From the NCBI RefSeq assembly GCF_000374525.1, contig NZ_KB894570.1, positions 620,001-684,000 of the forward strand: DNA of 64,000 bases. The letters run 5' to 3'. Under the pieces are notes generated by a model that saw only the letters and a program-made list of their open reading frames with translations, was not told the origin of the DNA and made no database searches. Position numbers and translations under genes: made by a program. Below are positions 17,652 to 27,549 of this stretch, piece after piece. This stretch comes from Amorphus coralli DSM 19760 (GTDB lineage Bacteria > Pseudomonadota > Alphaproteobacteria > Rhizobiales > Amorphaceae). The number at the start of each line of letters is the position of its first letter. Positions within the stretch are counted from its first letter, which is position 1.

Positions 17652-18034
17652 CCATTCGCCTCGATTGTCGGGGCAGCCCGCGCTCCGGGCCGCCGGCGCC
17701 CGCCGGTTGCTTCAGGGCGGGTCGCGTGTGTTCTGGAAAAAGCGCGGCGAGACAGGACACGCAGGCCGTCTCTTGTCAAGGCGCGCGCGGGGGACCACGT
17801 TGGTCGGCGCGAGCGCTGGTGAAACGCGAGGCTTGGCGGATCGCCTTGTCTTCGTGTATCACCGCGCCGTCGTTCCCGTTCGCGGGGACGAGCAAGGGCC
17901 GCGCTTGTGGCGCGCCGGCGCTTTTCCTCATGGTCAGCTTCGCCTCCCCCGGGCAGGTCCGGATTCGGCCGTGCGGGACGCGTTTGGCCATCCATGGAAG
18001 CGGCCGGTTCTCGAACACGATCTCGAAGGGCACG
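17652..18034. promoter_or_regulatory. Divergent aspS/secG intergenic region (383 bp)
   Basis: No gene-like frame survives inspection on either strand. A candidate rightward promoter is TTGGCG (from 17833) with TGTATC 16 bases further on, upstream of secG. Its -10 match is weak. The region must hold promoters for both aspS and secG. Confidence 0.35.
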
Positions 18035-18484
18035 ATGGAAACCGTTCTCATCGTCATTCATCTCATGGTGGTCATCGCGCTGATCGCCGTCATCCTGTTG
18101 CAGCGCTCCGAAGGCGGCGCGCTCGGTATCGGCGGCGGTGGCGGCGGCGGCTTCATGTCGGCGCGCGGCAGCGGCAACGCGTTGACCAAGGCGACCGCCC
18201 TGTTCGCGTTCGTGTTCTTCGCCACGTCGATCGGGCTGACCATCCTGGCGCGCAACCAGGAGACCCCGTCCTCCATCCTGGACGATCTCAACCAGCCCGC
18301 CTCGCAGACGGCGCCCGGCGGCACGGCCACGGATCCGACGCGCGGCAGCGGCTCGGGCATCCTGGACACGCTGGAGGACCTCGGTACAGGCGGCAGCTCG
18401 GGTGGCGACGCCTCGGCCCCCGCCACAGGCACCCCGACCGCCCCGGCGTCGCCCAGCGGGCCGCAGGTCCCCACCTCCCAGTGA
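18035..18484 (+). CDS. secG: Preprotein translocase subunit SecG
   Basis: This 149-residue SecG has a first membrane helix at residues 2-22 (VLIVIHLMVVIALIAVILLQ) and the family hallmark QRSEGGALGIGGGGGGGFMSARG at 22-44. A second helix follows at about 53-71. The C-terminus is a long, low-complexity Gly/Ser/Thr/Pro tail, as is usual in alphaproteobacteria. SecG is the non-essential third subunit of the SecYEG channel. An upstream in-frame extension is possible, but the ATG at 18035 begins the conserved helix. pyrG follows in the usual alphaproteobacterial order. Confidence 0.93.
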   Translation: METVLIVIHLMVVIALIAVILLQRSEGGALGIGGGGGGGFMSARGSGNALTKATALFAFVFFATSIGLTILARNQETPSSILDDLNQPASQTAPGGTATDPTRGSGSGILDTLEDLGTGGSSGGDASAPATGTPTAPASPSGPQVPTSQ

Positions 18485-18513
18485 GGACCGGCGCGCAGCC
18501 CGCGACGACAAAA

Positions 18514-18543
18514 AACCGGGGACAGCTTTCCCGTTCCCCGGTT
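18514..18543 (+). terminator. Stem-loop between secG and pyrG
   Basis: AACCGGGGA (18514-18522) and TCCCCGGTT (18535-18543) are perfect 9-bp arms around a 12-base loop. A C-rich sequence with no T-run follows. It could end most secG transcripts or act as an attenuator or processing site before pyrG. It is not a canonical intrinsic terminator. Confidence 0.5.
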
Positions 18544-18574
18544 CACCCCTCCCCAAAAGCCGTCGAAAGACTAG

Positions 18575-20215
<1,641 letters not shown>

Positions 20216-20225
20216 GGGCGACGCC

Positions 20226-21101
20226 ATGATCACCGGCATCGACCACACCGTCGTGGTGGCCGAGAGCCTTGCCGAGGCAGCCGTCACCGCCGGTCGCCTC
20301 GGCTTCCGCACCACGCCGCCCGCCCAGCACCCGTTCGGCACCGCCAACACGCTGGTGCAGCTGCGCGGCGCCTACCTGGAACATCTCGCCATCGTGGACG
20401 AGAGCCTGTTTCCGGAAGAGCGGCCCGACCGCTACTCGTTTCCGAGCTTCAACCGCGACTTCCTGATCGGCGAAGGCGCCGGCATCGCCAAGCTGGCGCT
20501 GAAGACGGACGATCCGGAAGCCCTCACCGCCCATCTCGCCGCCCAGGGACTGTCGCGCTACCCGACATTCTCGTTCGAGCGCACCGCCCAGGCGCCGGAC
20601 GGCAGCGAGCTTCCCGTCTCCTTCACCCTCGCCTTCGCCAGCCATCCCGATCTCGTCCGGGCCGGCATCTTCGCGCTGCGCCACAACCACGCACCGGACA
20701 ATTTCTGGCACGCGGCCTACCAGACCCATCCGAACACGGCCGAGACGCTGCTGAGAGTCACCATGGTCAGCCCCAACCCGGAGCGCACCGAGGCGATGCT
20801 CGCGGCGATCACCGGTGTGGCGCCCACGCGCGAGGATTGGGGCGCGCTCATCACGCTTGCCGACGGCAGCGGCATCGAACTCGTCGACACCGCAGCATTC
20901 GCGGCCCGCTACGGTTCGGACGCGTTCGACGGCAAGGTCGTGTCGCGCTTCGCAGCGATGACCTTCGGCGTTCGCGATCCCGACGCCACCCGAGCCGCAC
21001 TCACGGCCGGCTCGGTGCCGTTCACCGAGAACGGCAACGCCATCCTCGTGGCCCCCATCGATGGTGGTGGGGTCAGCTACCGGTTCGTGCCCGCCAGCTG
21101 A
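20226..21101 (+). CDS. VOC/glyoxalase-like domain protein (Glyoxalase_3 type)
   Basis: This 291-residue protein begins ITGIDHTVVVAESLAEAA, the typical first strand of a vicinal-oxygen-chelate fold. It continues with AYLEHLAIVDESLFP and a second repeat near 170-290. The layout matches the Glyoxalase_3 (PF13468) family, whose members lack an assigned reaction. Possible metal ligands are His7, the Glu/His pair in YLEHLAI, and HNHAPDNFWH near 155-164. It is inserted between pyrG and kdsA, probably co-transcribed, and has no known link to CTP or Kdo synthesis. Confidence 0.78.
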   Translation: MITGIDHTVVVAESLAEAAVTAGRLGFRTTPPAQHPFGTANTLVQLRGAYLEHLAIVDESLFPEERPDRYSFPSFNRDFLIGEGAGIAKLALKTDDPEALTAHLAAQGLSRYPTFSFERTAQAPDGSELPVSFTLAFASHPDLVRAGIFALRHNHAPDNFWHAAYQTHPNTAETLLRVTMVSPNPERTEAMLAAITGVAPTREDWGALITLADGSGIELVDTAAFAARYGSDAFDGKVVSRFAAMTFGVRDPDATRAALTAGSVPFTENGNAILVAPIDGGGVSYRFVPAS

Positions 21102-21240
21102 GATGCGTCGACCCGCTGTCAGGCGGGATGACGAGCGCCCCGAACTGCGGCACACTTGCACCCCTCGACCAGAACCACCCTCGATTGAGGGATCGGCCGG
21201 GACGGGCGGACCGCTGACCGGCCTGTCCGGGAGGCGTACC

Positions 21241-22086
21241 GTGGGTCCCGCACTCGATCTCGCCCTGCACGGCGTTGCCCGGACGTCGCTGGTGCCGCTC
21301 TGCGCCCGAGCGCAGGCCGCGCAGCTGTTTCCCTCGACCCATTTTGCCGACCCCGCAGCGGAGCGGATCGTCGAGAGGCTCGGGCTGGACGCCCCCGCCA
21401 TGATCTCCGATCCGATGAGCATTCTGGGCTTCATCGCCCGGTGCAAGATCTTCGATCGACTGGTCGCGGAGTTCGTGGAGAGGCATCCGGACGGCGGCGT
21501 TCTCGACCTGGGATCCGGGCTATCCACCGGCTTCGAGCGGCAGGCCCGTACACCCGCCTGGTGGATCGGCGTCGACCTGCCGAGCGCGGTCGCGCTGCAT
21601 GCGGACCTTGCCACCCCGTCCGACCATCGGCAATTCGTGCCCGGATCGGTGGCCGAAGCCGGCTGGCTCACCTCCATCGATCTGCCGGATGGCCCGGTTC
21701 TCATCATCGCCGAAGGGCTGCTGCCCTACCTTCCACGCGCCGCCATAGCCACGCTTGTTCGCGAACTGGCGGACCGCGTGTGCGATCGTCCGGCCGAATT
21801 CGTCTACGACGCGTTCTCGTTCCTGATGGTCGGCACAGCCCGCTACCACCCGGCCATCGGCCCCCTCGCCCGCGCCGACCCGTCCATCGAGTTCGTCTCC
21901 GGGGTCCGCACGCGAAAGGACTATGTGTGGGGCGATACGCGCTGGCGGCTCGTCGATCTCGAGGACGTGATGGAGCAGCTTCCGCCACCGGTCGCGGCAT
22001 GGAGCACCGTGGTCGAGACCATCTTCGGCGTTCCGGTCTACGCCATCGCTCATCTGCGTCTCGACGGCAGCCCGGACAGCGGATAG
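21241..22086 (+). CDS. Class I SAM-dependent methyltransferase (LCM/TcmP-like)
   Basis: I start this gene at the GTG at 21241 because GGGAGG lies seven bases upstream and the family sequence begins there, giving 281 residues. The SAM-binding motif I is VLDLGSGLSTGFERQ near residue 87, with WWIGVDLPSAVAL as motif II and LIIAEGLLPYLP as motif IV. This matches the leucine-carboxymethyltransferase/TcmP O-methyltransferase family. The methyl acceptor is unknown. It lies between the VOC gene and kdsA on the same strand and may be part of a secG-pyrG-kdsA transcript. Confidence 0.8.
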   Translation: MGPALDLALHGVARTSLVPLCARAQAAQLFPSTHFADPAAERIVERLGLDAPAMISDPMSILGFIARCKIFDRLVAEFVERHPDGGVLDLGSGLSTGFERQARTPAWWIGVDLPSAVALHADLATPSDHRQFVPGSVAEAGWLTSIDLPDGPVLIIAEGLLPYLPRAAIATLVRELADRVCDRPAEFVYDAFSFLMVGTARYHPAIGPLARADPSIEFVSGVRTRKDYVWGDTRWRLVDLEDVMEQLPPPVAAWSTVVETIFGVPVYAIAHLRLDGSPDSG

Positions 22087-22122
22087 GAACGGCCAGAACC
22101 GCTTGCCAGGAGTTTCAGACCG

Positions 22123-22992
22123 ATGACCGCCACCCCGCCGCATCGCCCCGACACAACCGTCGATATCGGCCGGGTCCACTTTGCCAACGACGCGCCGCTC
22201 TCCATCATCGCCGGCCCCTGCCAGCTGGAGAGCCGGGCGCATGCGCTGGAGATGGCCGCCGCCATCAAGGAGATCGGCGAGAAGCTCGGCATCGGCGTCG
22301 TCTACAAGACGTCGTTCGACAAGGCCAACCGGACGAGCCGGTCCGGCACGCGCGGCCTCGGACTGACCGATTCGCTGCCGATCTTCGCGGAGATCCGGGA
22401 AGCCTTCGGCCTACCGGTCCTCACCGACATCCACGAGGCCGGCCAGTGCGCGCCGGTGGCCGAGGTGGTCGACATCCTGCAGATCCCGGCCTTCCTCTGC
22501 CGCCAGACCGACCTGCTCGTCGCGGCGGCCGGGACCGGCGCCGTCATCAACGTCAAGAAGGGCCAGTTCCTCGCGCCCTGGGACATGGCGAACGTGGTGG
22601 AGAAGATCACCAGCGCCGGCAATGCGAAGGTGCTGGTGACGGAACGCGGCGCGAGCTTCGGCTACAACACGCTGGTGACCGACATGCGCGGCCTGCCGGT
22701 CATGGCCGCCACCGGCGCCCCCGTCATCTTCGACGCCACCCACTCCGTGCAGCAGCCCGGCGGCCAGGGCACCTCCTCGGGCGGCGACCGGCGCTTCGTG
22801 CCGGTGCTGTCGCGCGCCGCGGTGGCTGTCGGCATCGCCGGCGTGTTCATCGAGACCCACGACAACCCGCAGGTCGCGCCGTCCGACGGACCGAACATGG
22901 TGCCGCTGAAGGATCTGGAAGCGCTGCTCGCGGACCTGATGGCCTTCGACAAGGTCGCCAAGGAGCGGCCGCTCGGCACCGATTTCGGCTAG
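22123..22992 (+). CDS. kdsA: 3-deoxy-8-phosphooctulonate synthase
   Basis: This 289-residue (beta/alpha)8 enzyme condenses arabinose-5-phosphate with PEP to form Kdo-8-phosphate for lipopolysaccharide. Signatures are IIAGPCQLESRAHAL (residues 28-42), KTSFDKANRTS near 65-75, GLPVLTDIHEAGQC, VINVKKGQFLAPWDM, and the VFIETHDNP segment. The N-terminal Asn that defines the metal-independent class is not assessed here. Gene order pyrG-kdsA is usual in alphaproteobacteria; here two extra genes intervene. Confidence 0.96.
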   Translation: MTATPPHRPDTTVDIGRVHFANDAPLSIIAGPCQLESRAHALEMAAAIKEIGEKLGIGVVYKTSFDKANRTSRSGTRGLGLTDSLPIFAEIREAFGLPVLTDIHEAGQCAPVAEVVDILQIPAFLCRQTDLLVAAAGTGAVINVKKGQFLAPWDMANVVEKITSAGNAKVLVTERGASFGYNTLVTDMRGLPVMAATGAPVIFDATHSVQQPGGQGTSSGGDRRFVPVLSRAAVAVGIAGVFIETHDNPQVAPSDGPNMVPLKDLEALLADLMAFDKVAKERPLGTDFG

Positions 22993-23016
22993 GTCCGTGG
23001 CAGCATCCGGCGACGG

Positions 23017-23718
23017 TCAGATCTGCGGAGCGGCGTAGCCCTTTGCCACGATGGGTCCGGTGGGACGGCCCGTCGGCGAGCCACCGGCCTGCTCAAGCGT
23101 GATTTCGTAGAGCTGGTCGCCGGCCGGTGCCGGCAGGTCGGGCCCGTGCAGGACCGCGGGGCCCACCGCATCCAGGATCCCCAGTGAAACCGGTCCCCTG
23201 TCGGCCGACGGCAAGGTCCAGACCTCCATTACGCGGCCGTCCGGCACGTCGACATCGGCAAGGAAGCGAACGCGGGCAGTGTCGTTGCCGAAATCCTCCA
23301 CCATGGCGCGTGGCGTGCCGGTCTCATCGAGAAGAACGGCGATCACGACGGGCTCGCTCTGATTGACCTGCCAGCCGATGCCGGTTCCCACCACGAAGGC
23401 GATGAGGGCCGCCGCGGCCGCGATCCAGCGCGGGGCCAGGCGACGCGGCCGGTTTTCGTTGGCAGCCGGCATGGAAGCCGACGCTGCTCCGGTGCCCTCG
23501 TCGCGGTCGATCTCGGCGCCGATGCGCTCGGCGAAACCATCCGGAAGGTCTTCCGGAATGGCGGTCAGGTCCAGCGAGAGATAGCGATCGCGCGCCCGCG
23601 CCACCGCCAAGCCAAGCGCCGGGTCGGCCGCCAGCCGCCGTTCCACCTCAGCCGCATCCCGGTCCTCCAGAAGGCCAAGTACGAACTCATCCGCCAGCTC
23701 GTCGATGGGCCGGGTCAT
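23017..23718 (-). CDS. Anti-sigma factor, RskA type
   Basis: This 233-residue membrane protein has a cytoplasmic N-terminal domain (LADEFVLGLLEDRDAAEVERRL, residues 8-29) that resembles anti-sigma domains without a zinc motif. One membrane helix lies at about 100-122 (IAAAAALIAFVVGTGIGW). The periplasmic domain is of RskA type (VMEVWTLP..G..SLGILD..L). It should bind and inhibit the ECF sigma factor encoded directly upstream, whose stop overlaps its start by four bases (ATGA at 23715-23718). The inducing signal is unknown. Confidence 0.88.
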   Translation of the reverse strand: MTRPIDELADEFVLGLLEDRDAAEVERRLAADPALGLAVARARDRYLSLDLTAIPEDLPDGFAERIGAEIDRDEGTGAASASMPAANENRPRRLAPRWIAAAAALIAFVVGTGIGWQVNQSEPVVIAVLLDETGTPRAMVEDFGNDTARVRFLADVDVPDGRVMEVWTLPSADRGPVSLGILDAVGPAVLHGPDLPAPAGDQLYEITLEQAGGSPTGRPTGPIVAKGYAAPQI

Positions 23719-24302
23719 GACAGGCACTCCCGCAGGCTCAGGAGCCCCCGCCTGATCCAGGACTTCGCCGTCCCCAGCGGGACCCGCCGCTGCGCCGCGA
23801 TCTCGCCGTGGCTGTAGCCGGCGACATGGGCCAGAAGCACGCAGCGGCGCGTTTCCGGCTCGAGCGTCTCCAGACAGCCGCGCAACCGGTCGGACGTCGG
23901 CAGGCCCTGCCACACGTCCTCGGAGGCGGCGTCCTGGCGGGCGTCCTGCATGGCAGTGAGATCCTCAGGCGGCACGATGGACAGCCGCCGGTCGTCGCGC
24001 AGGATGTTGAGGCAGCGGTTGCGAAGAACGGCGTAAATCCAGCCGCGGGCCGATCCCTCTCCAACGCGAAACTGGGCGGCCTTGCGCCAGACCTGGACCA
24101 TGGCGTCCTGCAGCGCCTCCTCTGCGAGCTCGCGGCGCTGGAGCATGCGCCGCGCGACACCGAGGAGCTGCCGGCCCTCCACGTCCAGGATATCGCCGAT
24201 GCCGGAGCGCTCGCCGCGCCCGCAGGCCACCAGCGCGGCGCTGAGCCGCGCCTCGGCCGATGCGACGCCGTCCGCCGAAACGCTCGGAGAGGTGTGATTC
24301 AT
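23715..24302 (-). CDS. ECF RNA polymerase sigma factor, SigK-like
   Basis: This 195-residue protein has region 2 (LAEEALQDAMVQVWRKAAQF) and region 4 helix-turn-helix (AGYSHGEIAAQRRVPLGTAK). It fits the ECF group that pairs with RskA anti-sigma factors. The ATG at 24302 begins the folded protein; the frame upstream holds promoter DNA rather than protein. It is translationally coupled to the anti-sigma gene. It faces the DUF4394 gene across 182 bp containing two matching ECF-type promoters, so both it and its neighbour are probably its targets. Confidence 0.9.
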   Translation of the reverse strand: MNHTSPSVSADGVASAEARLSAALVACGRGERSGIGDILDVEGRQLLGVARRMLQRRELAEEALQDAMVQVWRKAAQFRVGEGSARGWIYAVLRNRCLNILRDDRRLSIVPPEDLTAMQDARQDAASEDVWQGLPTSDRLRGCLETLEPETRRCVLLAHVAGYSHGEIAAQRRVPLGTAKSWIRRGLLSLRECLS

Positions 24303-24361
24303 GACCGGTCCTATCGCACGCACGCCGAACGCACGTCTACTCGTCGCGTGTCTCATGACGA

Positions 24362-24392
24362 GACTGACACGCCGTTCGGCGAAACGGATGCA
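24362..24392 (-). promoter_or_regulatory. Candidate ECF promoter, leftward (autoregulation)
   Basis: On the minus strand TGCATCC (24392-24386) is followed after exactly 16 bases by TGTC (24369-24366). The same arrangement occurs on the plus strand at 24412. The site lies about 60 bases before the ECF sigma gene and is likely its autoregulated promoter. Confidence 0.6.
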
Positions 24393-24411
24393 AAAAAAAG
24401 TTTTGCTGGTC

Positions 24412-24441
24412 TGCATCCAAACGACGAGCCGCCGTGTCGTC
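24412..24441 (+). promoter_or_regulatory. Candidate ECF promoter, rightward (DUF4394 gene)
   Basis: TGCATCC (24412-24418), 16 bases, then TGTCGTC (24435-24441), located 44 bases before the DUF4394 start codon. Its boxes and spacer length match the divergent site at 24362-24392, which supports recognition by the adjacent sigma factor. Confidence 0.6.
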
Positions 24442-24484
24442 AGGGGCGGTGCCGCATTCCGGCCCGCAACCAGGGAGACCCCCA

Positions 24485-25267
24485 ATGACCCGTTTCGCCC
24501 TTCTGTCGACCACCGCCCTGCTCCTGTCCACGGCCGCTGTGAGCGCAGCGCCAGCCGTCGGCCTCGTCGGCGACAAGACGCTGGTGCTGTTCGACACCGA
24601 GACGCTGGAGGTGAGCGCCAGCAAGGACGTGTCCGGCGTCGACCGCCTCGTCGGCATCGACCTGCGCCCCGCCAACAAGACGCTCGTGGGCGTCACCCCG
24701 GACAACGTCGTGGTCACCATCGACTGGGACACCGGCAAGGCCAGCGAGCTCTCCACCATGGATAAGGCCCTGCCCATGACCGACGCGCCGGTGATCGTCG
24801 ACTTCAACCCGATGGCCGACAAGCTGCGCTACATGACCGGCACCACCAACCACCGCGTCGACGTGGACACCGGTGCCGTGACCGTGGATGGCAGCCTCGC
24901 CTTCGAGAAGAAGGACATGCACGCCGGCGAAGCGCCTGAGATCGTGGCGGCGGCCTACATCAACTCCTTCGGCAAGCCGCAGAAGACGGCGATGTACGAC
25001 ATCGACGCGACCATCGTTGCGGTGATCCAGCAGACCTCGCCGAACGACGGGACGCTTGCCGCCATCGGCAAGCTGGGAATCGATGAGCCGGGCGACACCT
25101 ATGCCTTCGACATCGCAACCGATGCCGACATGACCAACACCGCGTGGCTGGTGAACGGCGGAATGCTCTATTCCGTCGATCTCGAGAGCGGCAAGGCAAC
25201 CGGCAAAGGCGAGATCGCCGGCGCCGGCGGCGCCATCCGCGACATCACCATCCTGCCGGCGATGTAG
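24485..25267 (+). CDS. DUF4394 exported protein, putative ECF target
   Basis: This 260-residue protein has an N-terminal signal peptide (FALLSTTALLLSTAAVSAAP). The mature part is built from repeats resembling beta-propeller blades: VGIDLRPANKTLVGVTPDN, VDFNPMADKLRYMTGTTNH and AAIGKLGIDE. This is the DUF4394 family, often found beside sigK/rskA-type pairs. It is probably periplasmic, function unknown. The ATG at 24485 has GGGAG upstream. Its promoter matches that of the facing sigma gene, so it is likely the main output of the sigma factor. Confidence 0.85.
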   Translation: MTRFALLSTTALLLSTAAVSAAPAVGLVGDKTLVLFDTETLEVSASKDVSGVDRLVGIDLRPANKTLVGVTPDNVVVTIDWDTGKASELSTMDKALPMTDAPVIVDFNPMADKLRYMTGTTNHRVDVDTGAVTVDGSLAFEKKDMHAGEAPEIVAAAYINSFGKPQKTAMYDIDATIVAVIQQTSPNDGTLAAIGKLGIDEPGDTYAFDIATDADMTNTAWLVNGGMLYSVDLESGKATGKGEIAGAGGAIRDITILPAM

Positions 25268-25311
25268 GCGATCGGGCGGTCCTCCACCTGTCCGCAGGCA
25301 CCACTATCAAC

Positions 25312-25333
25312 GGGAGGCGCTCCGGCGTCTCCC
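25312..25333 (+). terminator. Hairpin after the DUF4394 gene
   Basis: GGGAGGCG (25312-25319) pairs with CGTCTCCC (25326-25333), with one G-T pair, around a 6-base loop. It lies 45 bases after the stop codon. No T-run follows, so termination is only probable. Confidence 0.4.
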
Positions 25334-25507
25334 GTCACGCCGTCTGCGACGCGACACCGCCGTGGACGCCCCCCGTGCGCGGTTGACGCGACGCGGCAAA
25401 CCCACTACCCGAACGTCATGCGCGGTCACCGGCCGCGCCCGGCCCCCTTCGGGTGCCGGTTTCGAGCGTTCGCTGCGGGCCCGCCCCGCCACGATGCGGC
25501 GCTCCGG

Positions 25508-25583
25508 GTGCCCGTAGCTCAGTTGGTAGAGCATTCGACTTTTAATCGAATGGTCCTCGGTTCGAGTCCGAGCGGGCACACCA
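25508..25583 (+). tRNA. tRNA-Lys (anticodon TTT)
   Basis: The acceptor arm GTGCCCG pairs with CGGGCAC, with the discriminator A and an encoded CCA at the end. The D arm contains GCTCAGTTGGTAGAGC. The anticodon stem TTCGA/TCGAA encloses the loop CTTTTAA, giving anticodon TTT (lysine). The T arm contains GGTTCGAGTCC. All four arms fold canonically over 76 nt. Confidence 0.97.
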
Positions 25584-25629
25584 CCCCTTCTCCCCGGTCT
25601 TCAGACAGTCGCTGCAGCACGGTGGCGCC

Positions 25630-26070
25630 CTACTTCGGCGCCTCTGACCGCAGGGCATCGCGGATCTCGATAAGCACATCGAGCTGCGAGGGGCCTGTCT
25701 TCACCTCCGGCTCCACGTCGTCCGGCTTTTCCGCCAGCGAGCGGACGCGATTCACGAACTTGACCAGCATGAACACCACCAGCGCGATGATCAGGAAGTT
25801 GATGCAGCGCGTCAGGAACGCCCCGTAGGCGAAAATCGCCGCGCCGCTTTCCCGCGCCGCCTCCAGGCTTGTTCCGGGCGGCACGTCGCCGGACAGCACG
25901 ACGAACATGGAGGTGAAATCGATGCCGCCGAGGATCAGGCCGATCACCGGGTTGATCAAATCGTTGACCAGGCTCTGCACGATTGCCGTGAAGGCCGCGC
26001 CGATGATGATGCCGACGGCAAGGTCCATGACGTTGCCCTTGGCGATGAAATCGCGAAATTCCTTGATCAT
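25630..26070 (-). CDS. mscL: Large-conductance mechanosensitive channel
   Basis: This 146-residue MscL begins [20 protein letters not shown], the amphipathic N-helix and start of TM1. TM1 continues through [23 protein letters not shown], and TM2 is about residues 80-103 ([23 protein letters not shown]). A charged C-terminal helix follows. The homopentamer opens under extreme membrane tension to release solutes during hypo-osmotic shock. The upstream in-frame extension is Arg-rich and not family-like, so the ATG at 26070 is chosen. Confidence 0.96.
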   Translation of the reverse strand: MIKEFRDFIAKGNVMDLAVGIIIGAAFTAIVQSLVNDLINPVIGLILGGIDFTSMFVVLSGDVPPGTSLEAARESGAAIFAYGAFLTRCINFLIIALVVFMLVKFVNRVRSLAEKPDDVEPEVKTGPSQLDVLIEIRDALRSEAPK

Positions 26071-26181
26071 GTCGGATCTCCTTGTGGGCCCACCCCGGCG
26101 CACGACAACCCGACTATTTCTCCTGCCTTGCCTGCGCACAACCGGCAATGGCCGGTGCTCCCGTCCTTTCGCGGGAAGAAC

Positions 26182-26757
26182 CTAGGCGGAGAGCAGCTTT
26201 CGCGCGCGCCGCTTGACGTGAACGGCAATGGCCACGTGAACCAGGACGGCGGCGAGACCACCCACCAGGTGATCGATACCGCCGACCCCAGGCGCGTCCG
26301 AGACCGTCACGAGGGCCCAGAGCCCGACCGGCAGGAACAGGACGATGGCCGTCACGAGACCCGGATTGTAGCGCCGCTGCACCACACCACCGACGATGTG
26401 CACCAGGGCGTTGACGAGCGTCAGGTAGACGGCAATCAGCCCCAGCCCCAGCGAGACAAAACGCGCGAGATAGAGCGCCGCGAGGTCGATACCCCAGACG
26501 CCGCCGATGTTGATGACGAGGACGGCCGGCGTCGTCAGCGCCTCCGTTCCACCGACCATCGTCTCGTTCACGTAGCGGCGGAAACGGTCGCCGGAATGCT
26601 CTTCAAGCTGATGCAGCATGTAGACGGGAAGCTGCAGGTAGACCGCCAGCAGCGCGAGGCTCATGTCGGCCGCCACCACCGGCACGATGGCCAGCAGGAA
26701 CAGCCCGGCGACGACGCCGGCGTTCATCCAGTTCGCCGCAAACCAAGTCCGTGTCAT
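26182..26757 (-). CDS. HXXEE domain membrane protein
   Basis: This 191-residue protein carries the defining motif HQLEEH at about residues 49-54 and a second metal-ligand-like segment NALVHIVGG near 115. It has about five hydrophobic helices and a basic C-terminus (VKRRARKLL). HXXEE proteins (PF13787) are integral membrane proteins of unknown function, and the conserved His and Glu suggest a metal-dependent membrane enzyme. The ATG at 26757 starts the hydrophobic domain. It is divergent from a small HTH gene. Confidence 0.8.
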   Translation of the reverse strand: MTRTWFAANWMNAGVVAGLFLLAIVPVVAADMSLALLAVYLQLPVYMLHQLEEHSGDRFRRYVNETMVGGTEALTTPAVLVINIGGVWGIDLAALYLARFVSLGLGLIAVYLTLVNALVHIVGGVVQRRYNPGLVTAIVLFLPVGLWALVTVSDAPGVGGIDHLVGGLAAVLVHVAIAVHVKRRARKLLSA

Positions 26758-26955
26758 CGTCCCGCCGCTCCTGATCGCCCTGCCCGCGGTCATTCCGCCG
26801 CCACCGCATCGTACAGGCTCCGGGCCGCCCGAAAAGCCGGGATCCTCCCGCTTGCCGGCGCCGGGACGGCTCCGTACCGTGGACAGACAGACACAGACCG
26901 GCTCCCGCCGCACATGGCGACGCGGCGGAGGGTGGCGAGCACAGGAGAGCGTCCC

Positions 26956-27240
26956 ATGAAACCCGTTCAGATCCGCATGGCCCGGGCGGCCCTTGGCTGG
27001 GGCGCCGGCGAGCTTGGCGAAGCCATAGGCCTAAGCGAAGCGGATGTGGAGCGCATCGAGGCCGGCACCGGGACCGATCCTGCCGCCCTCGCCCGCCTTC
27101 GGTCCGCGTTCGAGGCCAAGGGCATTCTGTTCCTGGACGCAGACGAAACCGGCGGCCCGGGCGTCCGCGTCGTTGAGGGGCGCATCGTGTGCGACGAAGG
27201 CATGCGGCCGGAAGAGCTGAACGCCTCCAACGACGGCTAG
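26956..27240 (+). CDS. Small XRE-type helix-turn-helix protein
   Basis: This 94-residue protein is dominated by a helix-turn-helix at residues 5-40 (IRMARAALGWGAGELGEAIG, then LSEADVERIEAGTG). The C-terminal extension FEAKGILFLDADETGGPGVR is often seen in short alphaproteobacterial XRE proteins. CAGGAGAGC lies about six bases before the ATG. The target is unknown. The divergent HXXEE gene is one possibility. Confidence 0.8.
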   Translation: MKPVQIRMARAALGWGAGELGEAIGLSEADVERIEAGTGTDPAALARLRSAFEAKGILFLDADETGGPGVRVVEGRIVCDEGMRPEELNASNDG

Positions 27241-27549
27241 ATCGGGGCCGGTAGCGCCAGCCCGCTGCGCTGCACAATCCCGCGCCATGTTAACCGATTG
27301 TTCAATCTTCGTTGCCGCGCGAGATATTTCAGGCATAAAATAATTTTGACCACCTCCCCAGGCGGCACGATCGGCGACACAGCCGGCACGGCCCGGAGGC
27401 GGTTGGCGCGCAGGGGGCATGCTGCCGGCACGGGGGAGATGTGCCGGCCTCGACCCGTGCGGGCGAAGCGAATTGCCTTTTCCGGCAGCCTGAAAACAGG
27501 CGCCGGCCATCCAGAGCGTGATCAGCATCCAGTGGGGAGACCACACCAC
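27241..27549. promoter_or_regulatory. 309-bp upstream region of the periplasmic binding protein gene
   Basis: No gene is seen. The segment 27290-27355 is the most AT-rich stretch of this area (TTTCAGGCATAAAATAATTT) and is the likely promoter. A GC-rich leader of about 190 bases then precedes the start codon. Confidence 0.35.

Noticed and set aside
15837-17822. Plus-strand frame of 661 codons over aspS
   Set aside because: Composition is that of an antisense frame; aspS is unambiguous on the other strand.
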